From Entonaema liquescens (taxonomy: Eukaryota; Ascomycota; Sordariomycetes; Xylariales; Xylariaceae), in assembly GCA_902805475.1 (NCBI GenBank), contig CADCSX010000010.1:1769001-1833000 (forward strand): 64,000 bases of DNA, given 5' to 3'. The notes under the pieces are model-generated. The model had not been told where the DNA came from. It saw only the letters and a list, made by a program, of their open reading frames with translations, and made no database searches. A program made the translations under genes and the position numbers. Positions 56,933-64,000 of this stretch are shown here, one piece after another. Position 1 is the stretch's first letter. The number at the start of each line of letters is the position of its first letter.

Positions 56933-57174
56933 AATATAAAATATATAAAATAATATAAAATAATATTTAAATTTAATTATATAATTATATTTTTAATAAT
57001 AAAAATATTAATTAATTAATTTATTATAATAATATTATTTTTTAAAATAAAATAAAATAAAAGTTTTAAAGTTTTTTTTTCTTACCCCGTTTAACGCATA
57101 ATACGTTTTAAATTTATAGTTCACTCAATTCTTTCGTTTTACAAGCAAAGGGGTATGCGCATTGACATTTTCAG

Positions 57175-57207
57175 GTTTTTTCCGAGTGTGAGCCCTGCTC
57201 AACCGTA
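57175..57207 (-). repeat. right 33-bp TIR of the AT-rich element
   Basis: On the minus strand reads TACGGTTGAGCAGGGCTC onward, the inverse partner of 54333-54365. Confidence 0.9.
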
Positions 57208-57213
57208 AGTAAC

Positions 57214-57721
57214 GCTATCCGTCGTGGCGCCTATCAATAACCCAATGGATGGGCGGGATGTTCAAGTCATTGGGGGCCATAAATATGAACCCTGTCGTCG
57301 ACCCACGCAATAGAACCATTTCAGGAACACTAAAAGCAAGATTTCAAAAATGATAAAAATATAAATGTGAGCTGGTGAGTTCACCCACCGTTATATATAC
57401 ATGCTTCAGCTTATATACATACGAAGCGGTAACTATATACATGAATTTACAAGAATGCGAATTTAACGAGCGATGCAGCCAACCCTATACTATACATCCC
57501 TTGGGTTGGAAAGAAAACAAGAGTAACCTGTATCTTTCTAACACTCAATGCTCACTTTCATCATGCATAAGCATGATAGAAGCACCCGGCGGCTAAGCCA
57601 TGGTTAAGTCGCGGTAGTCCGACTCTTGGCATCTACACCTTAAGTTAGTACGTAGGCTAATTAGTTGAAGCGAGACTCAGCTCGTTTTACACATCATCAC
57701 AGGGAACTACTCACAGTTGCT
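57214..57721. other. 508 bp between the AT-rich element and the chitinase gene
   Basis: Normal base composition resumes at once. Chitinase 3' UTR lies at the right side. Nothing else recognised. Confidence 0.4.
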
Positions 57722-58950
57722 TTAAGCAACAGGGGTGGGTGCAACCCTGGTCTTAGTTACCAAAGTCGTAGGAGCCTTCGCCTTGGCCTTCGTAGCCCCA
57801 GATCCGCTGAGGGAAGCATAGACTGAATCGAGGAATCCCGAGTTCTGGAACAGCTGCGACATATCCCACATCATTGCACCACCAAAGCTTGAGAATTGCT
57901 TCGAGTACTGAATTATTGGGGCCAGTACGTCGGCGGGTTGATAACCACCACCAGCTCCAGTGTTTGCAGGGACGCCAAGGAGTACTTTGACGTCCTTGTT
58001 TTTGCTGGTGTTCTTAGCCCAGTCGTCCCAAGTCTGGAAGTTGAAGTTGTTCTGAGTCGTGGAGCCTGGTACATAGGACGAAACGCCGCAGTAGTTGTTG
58101 TAGAATTGGATCATGATGAAATCAAACGAGATTACGCCGTTCAACATATCGTTCATCGCAGCGTCCGGGTACGGGCATTGAGGTGCTGCGGAGAGGTAGT
58201 ACTTCTTGCTACCATCCCCATCCATAAGCGAACGCAGCTTAGAAGCGAACGGTGCAAAGTTCTGAGTCGTAGACTCAAAATCGAAATCAAAACCATCGAC
58301 GACAGCAGATAAGAATGGTCGGTTGGGCTTGCTCGTGTCTGAACCAAACAGATCCCATACGGACTGGGCCGCGCTCTCAGCTGACGCAGAATCTGAGAAG
58401 CCACCTTCGGTGTACGTCGCACCCCCGATAGACAAGAGGATTGTCTTTCCCTGAGACTGGCATGCCTTGATGTCCTCCTCTAGCTGGGGACATTTTAAGA
58501 GTTGGGTACCTTCATATGCCGTGCAGTTGTCTCCAGCATTAGCAAAATTCGTGATTGGGGTTTTGATGCCATTCATGAAAGCTATCGGGATGATCTAAGG
58601 AAAGCATGGTAAGCACTTTTCAACTCCGAATAAGAAAGTCCGGGCTCCATACGTTGATCTCATCATCTGTAGCAACACACGTTAGTAAACATAAACTACC
58701 TACTTATACATACAGAAGGGCCAGTAGAGCTTACTTGAACAGTATTCGGCTAAGCGTTGTTGAGAGGTTGCCTGGCCGTAAGAGTTTTGACCTATCGTGA
58801 TGTATTAGTATCAGGTCAGTCATTTGGCAATTATCCTTTAACTATACCCCAATATACCGCAACATTGCTCTGGGAACCGCCATTGAATCCTGCGAGAGCA
58901 GAGGGGAGAATGCTGGCCAGAGATGCCAGAGTCAGTGTGGAAGAGACCAT
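57722..58950 (-). CDS. secreted GH18 class III chitinase
   Basis: Four exons: 58950-58848, 58791-58735, a 14-nt microexon 58666-58653, and 58594-57722; introns of 56, 68 and 58 nt; 348 aa. Residues 1-20 are a signal peptide (VSSTLTLASLASILPSALA). The chain then reads SNVAVYWGQNSYGQATSQQRLAEYCSNDEINIIPIAF, as class III chitinases do. LLSIGG and the catalytic DGFDFDFE (Asp158 to Glu165, Glu as acid) follow, with FIMIQFYNNYCG and GAMMWDMSQ. It hydrolyses chitin beta-1,4 links outside the cell or in the wall. The short Ala/Lys/Thr tail carries no chitin-binding domain. TATA box about 100 bp upstream. Confidence 0.93.
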
Positions 58951-61079
58951 GTTCGATATGTGGCTTAACTCGAGGCTCCAGCTACTGGTTAGACGAGGAC
59001 TGGCATGGGAGAGGGTAATTGTGATCAGTCAAAGGGATGTAAACACCAGTATATATAGTTATTATTCCACATTCCTTTCATTCACATTCCCCAATATCCC
59101 TCTGCCCATCGCCGATGCCTAGATGACCTTTCGAACGTTACAGACCCGCAATCATCAACTTGCCATGAGATGGCCACCAAACCCGTGCAACCAAGCCCAT
59201 GACGCGCCGTCGTTGTATTCCCGGGATCTTTACTTAGACACAAGTCGCCTTAAAGGTTACCCCAGAAAGATCGGATCGGTCCCACGCGTCATCTAGGTAG
59301 TTAGTCCTGATGGGTCGAATCTAAGTCGACCTACGGAAATTACACTACGACCAACAACTGTACCGGTTCAAGCAGGTGATGGAGCCGCCGAATGCACGCG
59401 GTCTGCTCTAATCGCACGGGGAGGTAGTAGGCGATGAGATCGGCAGGGGCTCGCCTACGGACCATTTCTCGGAGGAACTTGGTGTATCAGTAGTCGAAAG
59501 TGAACTTTATCCTGTGCAATATGCAAGCAGAAACCCCCAGTCGGAAATGAGCTAGGGCTGAAGTTGGACCCAGACATCCTTAGCCGGCTCTAGGAATCCT
59601 ATTCCACGGCTACACCCGCCATATCCACCTAAGACATACGCCTCAGCCCTCATCAAGAGTACCGAACGTGTGAATATCACATTGTAATTTTGTTTAATTT
59701 GTGCCACTATCAGCTACATCACAGGAACGATAAGAACAAGTTCTACTATCTCTCCCTAGAAACAATTGACTTGCAGCAGGTCCTGTAGTGTGATAGTCCC
59801 TGGCATGAACAGCTTCCTTTTCGGGGTTAGGGATTTGAAGCTCGCGAATGAGAGCGCGGAGTTTTAATAAGACCATGCAAGCTCTTAAAGGGGGGTTGAC
59901 AGGGCTAAAGCGCGTCATTGCAACATTGTCATGTCTTTTGACAAGCTTCCTTGTAGCACAATCAGATTCCAAGCTGAGCAAGTCAAGCTTAACGCTCATA
60001 TCCGGTACACCTCTAGGACACCGAAGTCATCTGAAATATAGGCCAGCTCACATTCCATGCAACATTCCCTTGATAGAGGCATCCATATGGATAGCATACT
60101 GGTATTGCCGTAGATAACCCCGACTCTTGACCTTGCCCCAGATCCAAGTCCCGCACGCTAATGATAAAGTAGGAGAACTCAAGCTTCCATTCTAGCATTG
60201 CAACGTTACTATAGCGATAGCATCAAGACTACCTAACTTATGGTAAACTATACTACTACTTCCTTTTTATATACTAGACTAGGACGCCGAGAAGCGAGGA
60301 GTATGCATACAAGATAGCTGCTAGACGACACTTGTAAGCCTGAGGCAACCTCTCATTCCCTAGATAGGCGTTAAATACATACGCTATCTCAATTAGTTAT
60401 CACATACCATGCCAGTAGTATCCCGACGCAAGCTAGGTGACTTTATTCCCTGAACTTTCAATAGAGTTACTATCCTTATAAATCTGGCCAGTGATAATAC
60501 CATAAGAGATACCTATTCCGCATTTGCTAACACATAGTGATAGGACGAGCGATTTGAATAGATGTTTCGCTCGTAGACATAATAACCTACCTCTAAACGT
60601 GATTATGCAAAGGATTCGTAAAAGACCGACGTGATGCGACATTGGTTGTTAATATGGAGCTACAATACAATCGGCACAAGTACGGTATCTAGTAACTAGG
60701 TACTTATACAGAGACAATAGGGAGTTAGGTAGTGAAATTCAAGACCATAAGGTCCGGTAAGATTTTCCATAAATCTCTTTAGGACGGACCACAGCATGGA
60801 TATATTAAACGCCACATAAAAAGTGTTCCAGAAAGCTTCGCCGCAAGTTTGCGATAGGGGTCATAAACTGTGTCTGGACAAATATAAATTGTGCCTTAAT
60901 GAGACAACCGCACACGATTCTTCATGCAAGCGTATAAAAGACTCCATGCAGTAAGATACGTGTAAATTTGCTCCAGTATAGTTACTATATCTCGTAATGA
61001 GGTGTAGAATGTTTACGGAGTTTGTGGTGAACGTTAATAACACTGTCGGGGATCTAACTACCTATGGAGGGTATAATTC
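58951..61079. other. 2.1 kb without a recognisable gene
   Basis: Chitinase promoter at the left end and the MFS 3' UTR at the right end. A + frame at 59848-60117 starts with ATG and has one hydrophobic stretch but no other support; the remaining frames are short and overlap. No repeat or RNA gene seen. Confidence 0.4.
59050..59057 (-). promoter_or_regulatory. TATA box of the chitinase gene
   Basis: TATATATA on the minus strand, about 100 bp upstream of the ATG at 58950. Confidence 0.45.
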
Positions 61080-62690
61080 TTACATCCGCCATTTTGGATG
61101 CCATTGCCCACTAGGCCCGACCATTGCCTCAACACGGATCCAAAACACCGCGATACTCGCAGCAAAGAGCAACACTCCGACAAGTACAGCCATGTTTACA
61201 TAGCCGTGCGGTGCGAAAGCTACGCTCTCAGTACTGCTGCGAATCAAGGCGCCGCCAACTGGTGTACCGATTAACGTAGCTAGACCGCGAACCATATAAA
61301 GTACGCCATTGACAGAGGCAAAATTCTGGATACCGAAGATTTCAATGAGACTGGCAGGGAATAAGGAGACGTAGGCACCAGCAAAGAGACCATAGAATAC
61401 AGTGAAGCTAATAAAGAGACTGCGCGAGTCGTCCGTGGAGCCGTAGACCGCCGAAGGGACCCAGAAACTAAGTGTGATGGCTGCGCTGATGAACGTAGTC
61501 AGAAAAAGGGTATTGAGACGACCTAAGCGGTCCGCAAAGTAACCGATGACTATTTTTCCAATCGCATTGCACGCATTGCTGAGGGCGATGAAATTTGCCC
61601 CAGCTGTGGCACTGTATCCAAGGGTACCCGCGTATGAGGCGAAGAAGAAGACAGGAGTATAGTAAGCGGCAGCTTGAAGGACAGCACCCAGCCCCTGAGC
61701 AGCGAATTTCCGTGTCTTTGCAACGTGCCAGTCAACCAAGGGCACGTTCAAAATTCCTTGAAGGCGGCCCGTACGCGAGGCGTTCTCAGCGTTAATGCGC
61801 ACAAGTGTCTGGGGTTCCCAGGCCATGGCAGCGCTGGATAGGGCAACTAACACGAATGATATAGCCCCGGATATCCGAAGCGAGTTCCGGAACCCGACTG
61901 AATCGATTAGGATCTTAATTACCGGTGCCCATACGAGACCCCCGACACCAGTCCCGGCCAGAATAATTCCCATGGCAAGGCCCCGGCGGGCAGTAAACCA
62001 GACCGGTGCTACTGTCACAGCAACCATATAAGGCATGGAAGTACCTATACCAAGAAGGAGTCCTTGTGTAAGTTCGAAATGCCAGAGCGCAGTCCTAAAG
62101 CTAGCCAGGATAAGCGAGAGTCCAAAGATGAAACCGCCAATAAATGAAATCCATCGTGGTGAGAAGCGCTTGGCCCAAGCCACCGAGAACGGCGCAATGA
62201 TAGTCATGACCGAGATAGAGATCGTTCCGATGAGGTCAATAAGCGCAGGCGTCGCACCAGTGAAAGGTGTATTAGGCTGCCGGGCCATGCCATCGTAAAG
62301 TTCTTGGAATACACCAAAGGCGAAGTTGAGCCCACAGCAAGTAAATACCATGGTGAACGAAGATGCAACTATTATTATCGATTTCCTATTATCGAATTAA
62401 CTTTCATGATAGTTACTTTTACTTAAGTGAGGTAAGTACATATAGGTAGTAGTTTTTCTACACGGATACATCCCCAAATAAGCATCCCCGAGGTTTAAAC
62501 AAGTGGAAATAGAGCCTTGCTCTTCAGGATTTACAGGGAACTAAATGACATACCGACTAGAGGTCTCATGATAGACTGGTTGTAATCCGGTAGAAACTGG
62601 TTCGGTTTCTTGACCTGACCCGCGGTTCGCCAATTCAACTAATTGCTCATCCCTTACCGGGGATGAACCTAGAATTTCGACAGGTGACAT
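61080..62690 (-). CDS. MFS monocarboxylate-type transporter
   Basis: Two exons: 62690-62554 and 62385-61080; the 168-nt phase-2 intron is the longest in the window; 480 aa. Exon 1 supplies the cytosolic N-terminus (MSPVEILGSSPVRDEQLVEL). Without it, the frame would start inside the first helix at an internal Met (62351). About twelve helices follow: FTMVFTCCGLNFAFGVFQ, the RFSPRWISFIGG loop, GIGTSMPYMVAVTVAPVWFTARRGLAMGIILAGTGVGG (a strong MCH-family motif), and the second half with GYFADRLGRLNTLF. MCH-type carriers are mostly orphan in fungi; some move monocarboxylates or riboflavin. Plasma membrane is likely. Confidence 0.88.
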
Positions 62691-63491
62691 GTTGACAGGG
62701 AAAAGCAACTCATTCTACATGCAAATAGACATGCGATAAACTGCGTAGGTAGATGAATTGCTTGGGCTTAAGTAGTTCGACGCTGTTATAAAGTCGAAAT
62801 TAAGCAAGCAACCGGAGGACTACTAAGTGCTTATACCCTTTCGTTCGGCTCCATGATCCACATAAGATCGGAGTTTTAAGGGATGGTTGTCATGTCTAAG
62901 ATACTGGAGATATCGGCTTACTGAAAGCCACGTTGGGAGCAAAGATCACAAAAAGTCTGCTAGGTAATGAAAAAGTCACGCAGTTAGGCAAATCCGTCAT
63001 ACAATAAACTACGACTAACCTTCATTTATCGTAAAAAAAATAACAATAACTCACTTCCATGAGGAATAGAGTATCTCTATCTTCCCAGCAACTGTATTGA
63101 GATGGTAAAGTCTCGGGTATGGTATTTCGGAGAATCTCGGAGTTAGTGACCCATCCGGCTTCCCATCCGGCTTCCCATCCGGCTTCCCATCCGGCTTCCC
63201 ATCCGGCTTCCCATCCGGCTTACCGCATAAACAATTCCAACGTCATGATAAATCTTAGTTACGCCCTCCGCTCTACAAGTTGCAGGGTGCTGGTCAAAAG
63301 ATAAAACCATAAAATTAGAATAGGCCACGGGGTACTTGGTGTCCATGAAGCTTTAAAATATCCTACAAATTACCTTGAGCTAGCTTCCAAGTCGAATACA
63401 CAGAACTCCGCTGCCCCTATTCAATATTTTAAGTTGATAATATCTCGTTCTCGGAGTTCTAGGTCTATTTGACTTTGACCTCCCGCCTGCT
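62691..63491. other. 801 bp intergenic region with a minisatellite
   Basis: MFS promoter, then a 12-bp minisatellite at 63151-63221. The frames crossing the minisatellite are repeat artefacts. Confidence 0.45.
63151..63221. repeat. 12-bp minisatellite (CCATCCGGCTTC), six copies
   Basis: Six head-to-tail copies, perfect apart from the last base of the final unit (CCATCCGGCTTA). It is GC-richer than its surroundings. Confidence 0.95.
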
Positions 63492-63967
63492 TCAAGTCGA
63501 TTGTATGCCAGCCAGAAGCAGTCCCTCCTTACTCAGTCTGGCATCGCGCATCTCGTCACGGAAATTCATAATGTTACTTCGAAGATCTTCGATATATTCC
63601 CACTTGATGAATTTCCCATTGGCCATGGTTTTGGCGGTAGTGAAAATATTGCGAATCTCGCGACCATTCAGTCCTGCTTGCTTTGCGAGGTTCTTCTTCC
63701 GATGCTTCATGAAGTTGTCGGATTCTACCTCTGCATCCTCTAGTTGTTTGTATTTGACGCCAGAGCGCCTGTCCCCCATCACCCGCTTGTTATGATTCTT
63801 CCACTTCTCGATCCAGAGCTCCCAGATGCGGAGAACCGCATCTAGAGTCATGTGGCCGAAATTGATCGGCCAATGAATACGCGAAAGCATGGCGATGTCA
63901 AAAGTCTTGACTCGATTGGTCGTCATGATTAATATGCCCTTAAAGTATTGAATTTCACGTAATAGGA
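63492..63967 (-). CDS. AAA ATPase, C-terminal exon (gene continues past right edge)
   Basis: The last exon reads from an AAACAG acceptor at 63968 to the stop at 63492, 157 residues. VLLREIQYFKGILIMTTNRVKTFDIAMLSRIHW is the end of an AAA domain: sensor 1 (TTNRV) and the arginine-finger region (LSRIHW). LNGREIRNIFTTAKTMA is the lid helix with sensor 2. This layout matches the large fungal AAA family with an N-terminal DUF7025-type region. The Walker A and B motifs must lie beyond the window. An ATG at 63926 inside the domain is not the true start. Target of the ATPase unknown. Confidence 0.8.
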
Positions 63968-64000
63968 CTGTTTTGTATCAGTTGCTGGTTTTTTATGCTA

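Larger units (their letters stand above)
54327..57213. mobile_element. 2.9-kb TIR element, RIP-type degraded, with 6-bp target duplication
   Basis: Terminal inverted repeats of 33 bp with one A/G mismatch lie at 54333-54365 and 57175-57207; they begin TACGGTTRAGCAGGG and end in six A plus C. A direct AGTAAC flanks both ends (54327-54332 and 57208-57213). The interior (about 54540-57080) is almost pure A/T, with no intact frame, and carries two expanded microsatellites and an internal repeat pair. The left mismatch is the transition RIP would give. Length suits a degraded autonomous DNA transposon. TIR tip and 6-bp duplication do not match Tc1/mariner (2 bp), hAT (8 bp) or piggyBac (TTAA). Confidence 0.8.

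Noticed and set aside
54343..57197. hAT transposon bounded by CAGGG tips
   Set aside because: The CAGGG tip looks hAT-like, but the inverted homology extends 10 bp further out and the supposed 8-bp flanks are inverse, not direct, repeats.
59848..60117. 89-aa + frame in the 2.1-kb gap
   Set aside because: One hydrophobic stretch only; opposite-strand frame of similar size; no other gene signals.
63119..63346. Frames across the 12-bp minisatellite on both strands (HPAS and MGSR repeats)
   Set aside because: Both are direct products of the tandem repeat; no gene context.
1..64000. CRISPR arrays, rRNA genes, bacterial operon features
   Set aside because: None seen; the genome is eukaryotic with spliceosomal introns.

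Overview
The window looks like a euchromatic stretch of a filamentous ascomycete (Pezizomycotina, probably a Sordariomycete). Genes are compact. Most are broken by short GT-AG introns, mostly 46 to 85 nt with a few up to 168 nt, and CTAAC-like branch points are visible in many of them. Housekeeping genes are typically fungal: PRP17/CDC40, ERV14/cornichon, type 1 methionine aminopeptidase and P5C reductase. They alternate with secreted enzymes and transporters. One very AT-rich block carries the transition-type damage expected of repeat-induced point mutation (RIP). All gene models were built by hand from splice sites, reading phase and recognisable protein families; no database search was possible.

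Layout. 1-153: 5' end of a secreted-protein gene running off the left edge. 3133-5503: divergent VOC-fold dioxygenase-like protein and isochorismatase-like hydrolase. 7008-7928: P5C reductase. 8905-11519: F-box/ankyrin protein. 11836-14709: secreted rhamnogalacturonan-lyase-like (PL26-type) protein. 15892-19679: probable mitochondrial membrane protein with a frameshift, a four-helix membrane protein and small unknowns. 20656-26273: PRP17, cornichon and methionine aminopeptidase. 26795-33077: kynurenine 3-monooxygenase-like flavoprotein, Zn2Cys6 regulator and NCS1 permease, possibly a small functional group. 33913-36546: secreted protein and RTA1-like membrane protein. 37274-39694: a protein with a KRVNF docking-type motif and a DUF5519/luciferase-fold-domain protein. 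39753-42224: divergent TIM-barrel and UPF0261 genes, the two halves of the plant Tm-1 protein. 42353-44326: P450. 45309-46295: relic of a berberine-bridge-type FAD oxidase. 46891-48955: cysteine-rich secreted protein, small membrane protein and cyanovirin-N-like secreted protein. 50238-50598: MITE with TA target duplication. 50756-54121: NAD(P)-binding protein and a membrane protein with a large extracellular domain. 54333-57207: AT-rich element with 33-bp terminal inverted repeats and a 6-bp target duplication. 57722-58950: GH18 chitinase with a 14-nt microexon. 61080-62690: MFS monocarboxylate-type transporter. 63492 to the right edge: C-terminus of an AAA ATPase.

Three observations stand out. 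First, the large TIR element: its 6-bp target duplication does not fit the usual fungal DNA transposon families, and it holds two internal repeat copies that differ almost only by C-to-T/G-to-A changes. Second, three unrelated genes (15892, 44326, 54121) would each become a full-length frame by restoring one T in a short T run, which points to homopolymer errors in the assembly or parallel decay. Third, the divergent UPF0261/TIM-barrel pair is an unfused Tm-1 module whose native function is not established.
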